A stretch of DNA of 9,555 bases from Candidatus Kaiserbacteria bacterium (lineage in GTDB: Bacteria; Patescibacteriota; Minisyncoccia; Phycocordibacterales; UBA12088). The notes below the pieces were generated by a model. The model did no database searches. It saw only the letters and a list, made by a program, of their open reading frames with translations, and was not told the DNA's origin. The stretch covers positions 1 to 9,555 of the forward strand of contig PWVU01000113.1 in NCBI GenBank assembly GCA_003561715.1. Reading direction: 5' to 3'. This document shows positions 1 through 5,712 of this stretch, piece after piece. A program made the position numbers and the translations under genes. The stretch's first letter is position 1. The number at the start of each line of letters is the position of its first letter.

Positions 1-27
1 ACGTCCCCGCCGGGGCGTTTCTTTTTT
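1..27 (+). terminator. Intrinsic terminator of an upstream gene (left edge)
   Basis: A short GC-rich hairpin (CCCC at 5-8 pairing with GGGG at 12-15, extended by ACG 1-3 with CGT 16-18 around a bulged T4) is followed by a T-rich tract at 18-27. This is the classical Rho-independent layout for a + strand gene lying to the left. The stem may continue past the window edge, so its full length cannot be judged. Confidence 0.7.
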
Positions 28-83
28 ACAAAATAACGAATAAAATGAGTATATTCTTGTTACCCTGCTAAATCGACGAGAGT

Positions 84-359
84 ATGAGAAAATTCTACTA
101 CACATATGTTCTGCACTCGGACCGAGATCAGCAACTTTACGTAGGATTTACCCGGAATCTCGTCGAACGATTTGAGCAACACAAGAAAGGACAGGTGCCA
201 TCCACCAAGCATCGCAGACCGCTGGAACTGGTGTATTATGAGGCTTGTCTAGATGCCGCAGACACACAGCATCGTGAGCGCTATCTCAAGACATGGCACG
301 GAAAGCGGTATATTCGATCGAGGCTCAAATCATTTTTAGCAGGGTGCAACAAAACCTAA
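84..359 (+). CDS. GIY-YIG nuclease superfamily protein, small single-domain type
   Basis: This 91-residue protein is essentially one GIY-YIG catalytic domain. The GIY-equivalent is TYV (7-9), the YIG-equivalent is YVG (19-21), followed by R24 and R29 in the conserved arginine region and H33. The segment STKHRRPLELVYYEA (40-54) and HRERYLKTWHGKRY (63-76) with E65 as the probable metal-binding glutamate are typical of the YhbQ/UPF0213-like short proteins. Members of the superfamily cut DNA, but the biological role of these stand-alone copies is generally unknown; they are frequent and often solitary in Patescibacteria. No partner methylase, intron or transposase is nearby, so a homing or restriction role is not supported. 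ATG 84 follows a weak purine patch (GACGAGAG); a TATATT at 50-55 could be its -10. It ends 27 nt before nusA and may be co-transcribed with it. Confidence 0.88.
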   Translation: MRKFYYTYVLHSDRDQQLYVGFTRNLVERFEQHKKGQVPSTKHRRPLELVYYEACLDAADTQHRERYLKTWHGKRYIRSRLKSFLAGCNKT

Positions 360-386
360 TTCGCTTTACTCATAACGTTTTCTATC

Positions 387-1769
387 ATGTTCGATCTTAA
401 AGTCATCAATTCGGTTCTCGACCAGCTCGAGGAAGAACGCGGCATCCCGCGCGCAAAAGTTATCGAGGCGATCGAGACGTCGCTCGCAACCGCCTACAAA
501 AAAGAGTACGGCAAGCGCGGTCAAATTGTGCGCGCAACGTTTGATATAAATACCGGCTCGGTTGAATTCAATCAGGTGAAGATCGTCGTCGATAAGGACT
601 CGGTCAAGATGCCCGAGGATGAGCCTGCACCGGATGCCGAAGGGGCGGAATCCGAAGGAGAAGAAAAAGAACCCGACACTCGCGTGCGCTTCAATGCCGA
701 GCAACATATGCTGCTTGATGATGCGCGTCTGATGAAGAAAGATGTTGCGATCGATGACGAGATGGTGTTCCCGCTTGAATCCAAGGGCGATTTTGGTCGT
801 ATTGCGGCACAAACCGCCAAGCAAGTCATCATCCAAAAAATTCGCGAAGCGGAGAAAACTTCCGTCTTGGGTGAATACGAAACGCGCGAAGGTGAGGTCA
901 TTGCAGGCACCGTCCAGCGTATCGAGCGGGGCAATGTCTTTCTCGATCTGGGACGCGCAACCGCAATTCTCCCGTACGATGAGCAGATCCACGGCGAGCG
1001 CTTCCGCCAGGGTGAGCGAATTCGTGCGTACCTGTATTCGGTCGAAGAAGGTGCGCGCGGCGTATTCTTGCGCGTCTCTCGCTCTCATCCGAAATTCCTC
1101 CAAAAACTGTTTGAGTATGAGACACCGGAGCTTGCTGCGGGAACGGTTGTGGTCAAGGGTATCGCCCGCGAGCCGGGCAGTCGCTCGAAGATCGCCGTGC
1201 ATGCTGTTGATGAGCATATCGATCCGGTCGGTGCGCTTGTTGGTCAACGCGGTGTACGCGTTTCGACTGTCATGAGTGAGCTGGGCGGGGAGAAGATCGA
1301 CGTGATCGAGTGGTCGGAGGATCCGATACAATTCATCGAGGATGCGCTCTCGCCTGCCAAAGTACTTTCGGTCGAGCTCGATGAGGAAGAGCATATCGCA
1401 CGTGTAGAGGTGTCCGAAGACCAGCAATCGCTTGCGATCGGCAAGGGCGGACAAAATGTGCGCCTTGCGGCAAAATTGACCGGCTGGAAGATCGATATTC
1501 ACTCGGCACAGACCGGCGAAGAGCTGGTGGTCGATGGCGAGGTTGTGGCAGACGATCCGCACGATGATGTTGCCCAAGAAGCGGAAGCCGAAGCGGCGCA
1601 GACCGATGAACTTGCGGATGAAGCACCTGAGTCGACCGACACCGATACGGAGACCGACACCGAACTTGACGATGCGCTTGCGGAAACGAGCGAATCCACT
1701 CCTGAGGCTGAAGCCGCAAGCGAAGCGGAAACTCCTTCCGAAGAAGCTGATAAAGAAAAGAAAGCGTAA
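387..1769 (+). CDS. nusA: Transcription termination/antitermination factor NusA
   Basis: The 460-residue product binds RNA polymerase and nascent RNA and modulates pausing, termination and antitermination. The N-terminal polymerase-binding domain covers roughly 1-158 and includes the NusA signature GRIAAQTAKQVIIQKIREAE (137-156). An S1 domain follows (about 166-232), then KH1 (about 250-310, with SRSKIAVHAVDEHIDPVGA and the GQRG loop at 286-289) and KH2 (about 320-375, with GKGG at 352-355 and QNVRLAAKLTGWKIDI). Two oddities stand out. An acidic Pro/Asp/Glu-rich insertion (about 75-97) lies inside the N-terminal domain. From about 378 to 460 there is a very acidic Ala/Glu/Asp/Thr-rich tail, probably disordered, ending in a lysine cluster (EKKA). 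E. coli NusA carries two acidic-repeat domains at its C-terminus; this tail has no such fold visible. ATG 387 fits the family N-terminus; no Shine-Dalgarno precedes it. ppa starts 45 nt downstream. Confidence 0.97.
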   Translation: MFDLKVINSVLDQLEEERGIPRAKVIEAIETSLATAYKKEYGKRGQIVRATFDINTGSVEFNQVKIVVDKDSVKMPEDEPAPDAEGAESEGEEKEPDTRVRFNAEQHMLLDDARLMKKDVAIDDEMVFPLESKGDFGRIAAQTAKQVIIQKIREAEKTSVLGEYETREGEVIAGTVQRIERGNVFLDLGRATAILPYDEQIHGERFRQGERIRAYLYSVEEGARGVFLRVSRSHPKFLQKLFEYETPELAAGTVVVKGIAREPGSRSKIAVHAVDEHIDPVGALVGQRGVRVSTVMSELGGEKIDVIEWSEDPIQFIEDALSPAKVLSVELDEEEHIARVEVSEDQQSLAIGKGGQNVRLAAKLTGWKIDIHSAQTGEELVVDGEVVADDPHDDVAQEAEAEAAQTDELADEAPESTDTDTETDTELDDALAETSESTPEAEAASEAETPSEEADKEKKA

Positions 1770-1814
1770 GCTTTCCCTAACCACCTAATTCCTAACACCC
1801 TAACTTCCTACTCC

Positions 1815-2342
1815 ATGAACTTACTCCACGATATTGAATCAGGCACCGCTGATCTGATGAACGTCATTATTGAAATCCCGCGAGGCTCAAAGAACAAATA
1901 CGAGATCGACAAACTGACCGGCTTGATCGCCCTTGATCGCGCAATGCATACGGCGCAGGATTATCCCTTTGACTACGGTTTTGTACCCCGCACGTATTGG
2001 GATGATGGCGATGCGCTCGACGTGCTCGTATTGACCACGTACTCGCTTTCACCGGGAGTGTTGGTGCGTGTGCGCCCTGTTGCGGTAATGGACATGATCG
2101 ACGATGGCGAGAGCGACAACAAGATCATCGCCGTGCCCGCCAAGGATCCGCGCTGGGATGACGTACAAGACCTCGCCGACGTTAACAAGCACACCCTGAA
2201 AGAAATTGAGCACTTCTTCGCAACCTACAAAAAGATCCAGAACAAAGAGGTTGAGGTGCAAGGATTTCGCGGCGCCGAAGAGGCGAAAAAGGATTTTGAA
2301 AAGAGTGTGAAGTTGTACGAAGCGGAATTTGGCAAGAAATAG
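1815..2342 (+). CDS. ppa: Inorganic pyrophosphatase, family I
   Basis: This cytosolic enzyme hydrolyses pyrophosphate to two phosphates and so pulls nucleic-acid and aminoacyl-tRNA synthesis forward. At 175 residues it matches the usual bacterial family I length. The active-site set can be followed: E20 and the KYE segment (28-30), R42, Y54 in DYGFVP, the metal-binding DGDALD motif (D64, D66, D69), then D96, D101 and K103 in the MIDDGESDNKII region, and Y138-K139. The motif reads DGDALD where DGDPLD/DGDPVD is commonest, a mild variant. The N-terminus MNLLHDIESG aligns with the E. coli start, which favours ATG 1815 over Met15. The 45-nt gap after nusA is strongly pyrimidine-rich, with almost no G and no Shine-Dalgarno; no promoter is evident there, so co-transcription with nusA is likely. 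Transcription probably ends at the hairpin 38 nt past the stop. Confidence 0.96.
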   Translation: MNLLHDIESGTADLMNVIIEIPRGSKNKYEIDKLTGLIALDRAMHTAQDYPFDYGFVPRTYWDDGDALDVLVLTTYSLSPGVLVRVRPVAVMDMIDDGESDNKIIAVPAKDPRWDDVQDLADVNKHTLKEIEHFFATYKKIQNKEVEVQGFRGAEEAKKDFEKSVKLYEAEFGKK

Positions 2343-2380
2343 TATATAGCGCGACGTATATCTCGCGCGACATACAGAGT

Positions 2381-2417
2381 ACACCGGAGCGCGCGGCGAA
2401 GCCGCGCGCTCCGGTGT
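2381..2417. repeat. Perfect 17-bp intergenic hairpin without U-tract, GAA triloop
   Basis: Positions 2381-2397 are exactly complementary to 2401-2417, separated by GAA (2398-2400). The tip is GCGAAGC (2396-2402), a sequence known from DNA minihairpin studies to be unusually stable. Neither strand has a T-run directly after the stem, so it is not a textbook intrinsic terminator, although its place 38 nt after ppa and before the next promoter suggests transcript end formation or 3'-end protection. A weaker hairpin (GCGCGA 2349-2354 with TCGCGC 2363-2368) lies just upstream. Confidence 0.8.
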
Positions 2418-2473
2418 GTACCGGTCCAACCTCTCGTTTATCAACAATACACCCGTGCGCGAGAGCACTGCGT

Positions 2474-2482
2474 TGCTATACT
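2474..2482 (+). promoter_or_regulatory. Extended -10 promoter for the proline-rich secreted protein
   Basis: TG at 2474-2475, one base, then TATACT at 2477-2482 forms an extended -10; no good -35 is visible. The predicted transcript would have a leader of about 90 nt. The leader holds a purine patch (GGGGAGG at 2541-2547), which is too far from the ATG at 2582 to serve as its ribosome site, and a second -10-like TATAGT at 2524-2529 that could be an alternative promoter. The identical GCTATACTGAAC string occurs again upstream of the cytochrome b5-like gene. Confidence 0.45.
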
Positions 2483-2581
2483 GAACCTACGCGCCATGTT
2501 GCACAACCCATACAGCACCTGTATATAGTAAGACAGTGCAGGGGAGGCAGTGGCACATTATTCAATACTAATGTTCTAGCA

Positions 2582-3517
2582 ATGAGCACTACCACCATCA
2601 AAACCTCACCCTACCGCGCACTTCTCTCGGCAGTCGCACTAACGGGGTTTCTTATCGCCGCCGCTTCAGCGCACGCACAGTACGATCTACTGCCGCCGCC
2701 ACCTCCGCCACCTCCGCCACCGATGACCGGTTCACCCGGGACACCATCTCCGGCGCCAGCGCCAACACCTGCGCAACAGCCGATGCTTGATCTCCCGCCG
2801 CCACCTCCGCCACCGCCCCCGCCGATGACCACGCAACCCGCACCGGCACCTTCGCCCGCACCCGCGCCAAGACCCGCGCCAACTCCACGTCCGGCGCCCA
2901 CACCGGTCGAGCGCCCGCTTACGGAAACGGTTCGCCCAACAACGACCGAAGAAGCACCCGGAACAGTGCGTCAGCCATCAGAAGCTCGCCTGGAGCGCAT
3001 GCGTGAGGCGCGCGCTGCCGAAGTTGCACCTCTTGCAACATTGCAAGAAGAACAACGTACTCGCCGTGCGGCATTGGCAGCAGCTCAACAAGAAGCACGC
3101 GAGCGACGTGCTCAAGCTATGGAGGAGCATCAATCTGCACTCCGAGAACAAGCACAAGCACGTATTGAGCGAGCGTTCGGTCGCTTTATCGAACGGGCTA
3201 ATGCAGCTATTGCACGCCTCTCCACGCTTACCGACCGACTTGAGTCACGTGTGCGCATCGTGGAAGAATCGACCGGCGAACGTCTTGTAGTTGCACGCGA
3301 GTCGATTGACGAGGCGCGGCGGTTGCTTTTCCAAGCAGGAGAAGACGTTGAAGTAGCGCGCATGGTACTACGTGATGTGCTTGCCTCAGACCAACCGCGT
3401 GAACGCTTTCACGAAGTGCGTGACGCACTTGCCATAGCACGTGAAAGCTTGCGAGAGACACATCTGGTCCTGCGCGGTGCGGTCGCTTCGGTTCAAGCCG
3501 CGCTTTCTGATGAGTAA
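2582..3517 (+). CDS. Secreted proline-rich protein with a C-terminal helical domain
   Basis: This 311-residue protein is of unknown function. A Sec signal peptide is clear: charged/polar start, hydrophobic core at about 13-29, and a probable cleavage AHA|QYD after residue 32. Residues 33-130 form a disordered Pro/Ala/Thr-rich region with two runs of exactly ten prolines (38-47 and 72-81), each followed by MT and then PAP/PTP repeats. From about 133 to the end it is highly helical, Ala/Arg/Glu-rich and probably coiled-coil, with IARLSTLTDRLESRVRIVEES (210-230) resembling helical domains of many uncharacterised Parcubacteria envelope proteins. The mature protein should be exported and span or attach to the cell wall through the proline stalk. 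I chose ATG 2582 because it begins directly before the signal peptide; the open frame extends to 2414 but would run through a hairpin and promoter. Translation of ten consecutive prolines would normally need EF-P. Confidence 0.85.
   Translation: MSTTTIKTSPYRALLSAVALTGFLIAAASAHAQYDLLPPPPPPPPPPMTGSPGTPSPAPAPTPAQQPMLDLPPPPPPPPPPMTTQPAPAPSPAPAPRPAPTPRPAPTPVERPLTETVRPTTTEEAPGTVRQPSEARLERMREARAAEVAPLATLQEEQRTRRAALAAAQQEARERRAQAMEEHQSALREQAQARIERAFGRFIERANAAIARLSTLTDRLESRVRIVEESTGERLVVARESIDEARRLLFQAGEDVEVARMVLRDVLASDQPRERFHEVRDALAIARESLRETHLVLRGAVASVQAALSDE
2684..2830 (+). repeat. Duplicated ten-proline coding unit
   Basis: Two imperfect direct copies lie inside the secreted protein gene. Unit 1 (2684-2728) encodes DLL, ten prolines, MT. 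Unit 2 (2789-2830) encodes DL, ten prolines, MT. The proline tracts are CCG/CCA/CCT/CCC mixtures (2693-2722 and 2795-2824). Shared flanking residues indicate an internal duplication rather than independent expansion. Confidence 0.8.
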
Positions 3518-3578
3518 TTCGTACCACACATTTCGTACACACCTAAGTATCTAATTATCAGCACTTAACTATTACCTT

Positions 3579-3971
3579 ATGCAACAAGAAGAACAGGCGC
3601 CAACGCCCGAGGAAGTTGAGCAACATGACTTGCAAGACGCGCCGCGCAACAACGAGCATCCCTCTGAAGCACCGGAAGAGCACCACCACGGTGCGGGAGG
3701 CATCATCGGCATCATTATTCTTGTCTTACTGATCGCGTTGGGCGGATTGTATTTCTGGAGCATGAGCGACGAAGCGCCCGTTATCGAGGAGCCGGTACAA
3801 CCCGCACAGCCCGCACCCGATCCCGTGGTAGAAGAGTTGATGCAGATGGAGCGATCGGATGAGCTGGACGCGATCGAGCGTGACCTCTTCCGCACCGATC
3901 TTGATGCAATTGACGCCGACCTCGATCAACTTGAGATGGAGCTTGAAGCGGCTCTTGAGGCGAGCATGTAA
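3579..3971 (+). CDS. Small acidic single-pass membrane protein with LDAI repeats
   Basis: This is a 130-residue protein of unknown function. An acidic, Pro/His-containing N-terminal segment (1-38, with HHH at 35-37) leads to one strong transmembrane helix (about 39-61, GAGGIIGIIILVLLIALGGL). A Pro-rich linker follows (66-83), then an acidic helix (87-128) with a 12-residue repeat: LDAIERDL at 96-103 and LDAIDADL at 108-115, continuing as LEMELEAAL. Similar Asp/Leu-patterned tails occur in small Patescibacteria membrane proteins. It starts 61 nt after the secreted proline-rich protein, in the same direction, so the two may be one operon acting at the envelope; the only link is adjacency and shared low-complexity style. 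No Shine-Dalgarno is seen before ATG 3579. Charge on both sides of the helix is negative, so the orientation cannot be called with confidence. Confidence 0.8.
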   Translation: MQQEEQAPTPEEVEQHDLQDAPRNNEHPSEAPEEHHHGAGGIIGIIILVLLIALGGLYFWSMSDEAPVIEEPVQPAQPAPDPVVEELMQMERSDELDAIERDLFRTDLDAIDADLDQLEMELEAALEASM

Positions 3972-4011
3972 GCGTACGTCTCTCTGCGCACGTTATCCAT
4001 TTTTTGAATTT

Positions 4012-4048
4012 CACATCCCCCACAGCCGAATCGGCTGTGGGGGATGTG
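4012..4048. repeat. Perfect 17-bp intergenic hairpin without U-tract, AAT loop
   Basis: Positions 4012-4028 pair without mismatch with 4032-4048 around AAT (4029-4031). The stem carries five consecutive C-G pairs (4017-4021 with 4039-4043). A T-run lies before the hairpin (about 4000-4005) but none follows it on either strand. It sits 40 nt after the stop of the small membrane protein and just upstream of the tig promoter, so it probably marks the 3' end of the preceding transcript. Confidence 0.8.
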
Positions 4049-4063
4049 TCAGCCATGGATACG

Positions 4064-4092
4064 TTGCAAATGAAGTCATTTATCGCTACACT
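4064..4092 (+). promoter_or_regulatory. Promoter of tig
   Basis: TTGCAA (4064-4069), a 17-nt spacer and TACACT (4087-4092) form the best -35/-10 pair in the window. The -10 ends 9 nt before the ATG at 4102, so the transcript should start at or within a few bases of the start codon, leaving no room for a Shine-Dalgarno. Confidence 0.6.
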
Positions 4093-4101
4093 GGCGAAAC
4101 T

Positions 4102-5220
4102 ATGTCAGATACACCACATCATACTCAGGACGCCCTTGTCACTGAGGTACGCGTTACCAAAAAAGAACGCTCCGAAGTGGAGCTTACCGGTGAGATACCC
4201 GTTGCAATTCTCGATACCTATAAAGAGCAAGCACTTGCACGCCTTGCCAAAGACGCCGATGTCCCCGGATTTCGCAAAGGGCACGTGCCCCCTCACGTAG
4301 TTGAGCAACGTATTGATCCGGTCAGTCTTCTCCGTGAGATCGCCGAGGACGTCCTCTCCAATGCTTATCCCGCCCTTGTTACCGAACATGCCCTGCAAGT
4401 CATCGGGCGTCCCGGGGTAAGTCTTACCCAAGTGGTACCGGGTAATCCGGTGCGATTCAAGATCGTCACCGCGGTAATGCCGGACATTTCTCTTCCCGAC
4501 TACCAGAAAATCGCCGCCGCGCATCGTAAGGAACCTCTTGATCCCAACGAGTTCGTCGTGAAAGATGAAGAAGTGGAACACGTCATACGAAATATTCGCC
4601 AAAGAGAAGCACACGCCGCCAAACATGAAGCGCATGCCGGCGAGCAAGAGCCTTCACAAACCGACATCCCCGAGAGTGAGTGGCCGGAATTCACCGATGC
4701 CATGGCGCAAAAGCTGGGCGACTTTAAGAATGTTGATGATTTCAAAAACAAGATCCGCGCCAACATAGCAAAGGACAAGGAACAACAAGCACGAGACAAA
4801 AAACGAGGTGCGCTGATCGAAAAACTGATTGCGGGCGCCACCATAGACGTGCCGGAGATCTTCATCCAAAGCGAACTGGAAAACATGGCAGGCGAATTCA
4901 AGGTGCAACTTGCGCGCATGGGGCTTACCTGGGAGGGATATCTCCAACACAGCGGGAAATCGGAAGAGGCGATACGTGACGAATGGCGCACCGATGCGGA
5001 AAAGCGTGCGAAGCTGCAACTCATTCTCAACAAGATCGCCGAGGAAGAGTCCATTGCGCCGGACGCCGCAAAGATCGATACGGAAGTGAGGCACTTGATG
5101 GAACACTACCCCGAAGCGGATGAAGCGCGCGCACGTGCGTATGTTGAGAGTGTCGAAGCAAACCGTTTGGTCTTTGCACTCCTGGAAGACGAAGTCGCTG
5201 ATACACCTAAAGAAGAGTAA
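4102..5220 (+). CDS. tig: Trigger factor, apparently lacking the PPIase domain
   Basis: This is the ribosome-bound chaperone that meets nascent chains at the exit tunnel. The N-terminal ribosome-binding domain (about 11-140) has the diagnostic loop GFRKGHVPPHVVEQR (56-70), equivalent to the E. coli FRKGKVP loop. The C-terminal chaperone arms are recognisable from about 192 to 363 (WPEFTDAMAQKLGDFKNVDDFKNKIR, then IDVPEIFIQSELENMAGEF). In full-length family members a PPIase (FKBP-like) domain of about 100 residues sits between these parts; here only about 40 polar residues with a His/Ala/Glu-rich stretch (169-184) connect them, and no FKBP motif is seen. Length is 372 against about 430-450 normally. 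ATG 4102 is chosen because the promoter -10 ends 9 nt upstream and the family N-terminus fits; the longer open frame from 3859 overlaps the previous gene and hairpin. Cytochrome b5-like and nitroreductase genes separate it from clpP. Confidence 0.93.
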   Translation: MSDTPHHTQDALVTEVRVTKKERSEVELTGEIPVAILDTYKEQALARLAKDADVPGFRKGHVPPHVVEQRIDPVSLLREIAEDVLSNAYPALVTEHALQVIGRPGVSLTQVVPGNPVRFKIVTAVMPDISLPDYQKIAAAHRKEPLDPNEFVVKDEEVEHVIRNIRQREAHAAKHEAHAGEQEPSQTDIPESEWPEFTDAMAQKLGDFKNVDDFKNKIRANIAKDKEQQARDKKRGALIEKLIAGATIDVPEIFIQSELENMAGEFKVQLARMGLTWEGYLQHSGKSEEAIRDEWRTDAEKRAKLQLILNKIAEEESIAPDAAKIDTEVRHLMEHYPEADEARARAYVESVEANRLVFALLEDEVADTPKEE

Positions 5221-5259
5221 CGCACCGAAACATTCATCGGGACATACCCACCGTAGCGC

Positions 5260-5289
5260 TTGTGTGCGCACCGAAGTCTCGGCTATACT
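5260..5289 (+). promoter_or_regulatory. Promoter of the cytochrome b5-like gene
   Basis: TTGTGT (5260-5265), an 18-nt spacer and TATACT (5284-5289) precede ATG 5298 by only 8 nt, implying a leaderless or near-leaderless mRNA. The -10 context GCTATACTGAAC matches the one at 2475-2486 exactly. The gap also holds a 9-bp direct repeat, CGCACCGAA, at 5221-5229 and about 5267-5275, the second copy lying in the promoter spacer. Confidence 0.55.
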
Positions 5290-5297
5290 GAACCCGC

Positions 5298-5699
5298 ATG
5301 AGCGATCAGCAGACCAAACACTACTGGGGCATTTTCATTATTCTATGCATCATCACAGGCGCGATCGGTATTGGCGTGGTGATCGATCATATCAACCCCA
5401 CCCCTACGTCAGCACCCGCCATCATTACCACACCGACAGAGGATACCGAGGAATTCCCTGCGTACACACTTGACGATGTTGCGAATCACGCCACCGCCGC
5501 AAGCTGTTGGCTGGCGGCGTTTGGCAACGTGTATGATGTCACGCCGGCAGTTGCCGCGGCTGATCATCCCGGCGGGCAGAACACTCTGCTTTCGGGTTGT
5601 GGAAAAGAAGTGACCGCGCTTTTTGATCGTATTCACTCAAATAGCGCAAAGGCCGATCTTGAAGAATACAAGATCGGCACACTTGCTGACACGAATTAG
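5298..5699 (+). CDS. Membrane-anchored cytochrome b5-like heme-binding protein
   Basis: The 133-residue product has one N-terminal transmembrane helix (about 9-30), a Pro/Thr-rich linker (33-54) and a cytochrome b5-like domain (about 55-130). The heme signature HPGG is at 90-93 (H90 as one axial ligand) and H113 in RIHSNSAKADLEEYKIG is the likely second ligand. The core pattern SCWLAAFGNVYDVT (69-82) is typical of the family. Two cysteines, C70 and C101, sit at positions where many bacterial relatives also have a pair, possibly a disulfide if the domain is outside the membrane. Such domains carry single electrons; the partner is unknown. The convergent flavin enzyme next door is the obvious candidate but physical coupling is inference. 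The gene has its own promoter 8 nt from ATG, and its stop is 13 nt from the end of the opposing gene. Confidence 0.9.
   Translation: MSDQQTKHYWGIFIILCIITGAIGIGVVIDHINPTPTSAPAIITTPTEDTEEFPAYTLDDVANHATAASCWLAAFGNVYDVTPAVAAADHPGGQNTLLSGCGKEVTALFDRIHSNSAKADLEEYKIGTLADTN
5652..5678. terminator. Hairpin inside the 3' end of the cytochrome b5-like gene, possible terminator
   Basis: A perfect 10-bp inverted repeat, 5652-5661 with 5669-5678, encloses a 7-nt loop. It lies in the last codons of the gene, about 20 nt before the TAG, with TTTTCT just after the stop (5699-5705 region). No other stem separates the two convergent genes, so this may be the element that stops transcription from one or both sides. 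The T-run is too distant for a classical intrinsic terminator. Confidence 0.3.
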
Positions 5700-5712
5700 T
5701 TTTCTCAATATA

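Noticed and set aside
366..1784. A 472-codon open frame on the - strand opposite nusA
   Set aside because: It mirrors the codon bias of nusA, has an implausible Arg/Phe/Leu-rich low-complexity N-terminus and no recognisable domain, and covers a certain gene completely.
2414..2581. 56-codon N-terminal extension of the secreted proline-rich protein
   Set aside because: It begins inside the hairpin at 2381-2417, runs through the extended -10, and would bury the clear signal peptide.
2690..2830. CCG/CCT-rich repeats as a possible CRISPR or non-coding tandem array
   Set aside because: Spacing and frame fit polyproline codons; there are no constant repeats with unique spacers.
3859..4101. N-terminal extension of trigger factor from an upstream ATG
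   Set aside because: It would overlap the small membrane protein gene in another frame and translate the 17-bp hairpin and the tig promoter; the family N-terminus begins near 4102.
4105..5271. Antisense open frames of about 180 to 205 codons opposite tig
   Set aside because: They are out-of-frame shadows of tig with Phe/Cys/Arg-rich translations and no domain or promoter.
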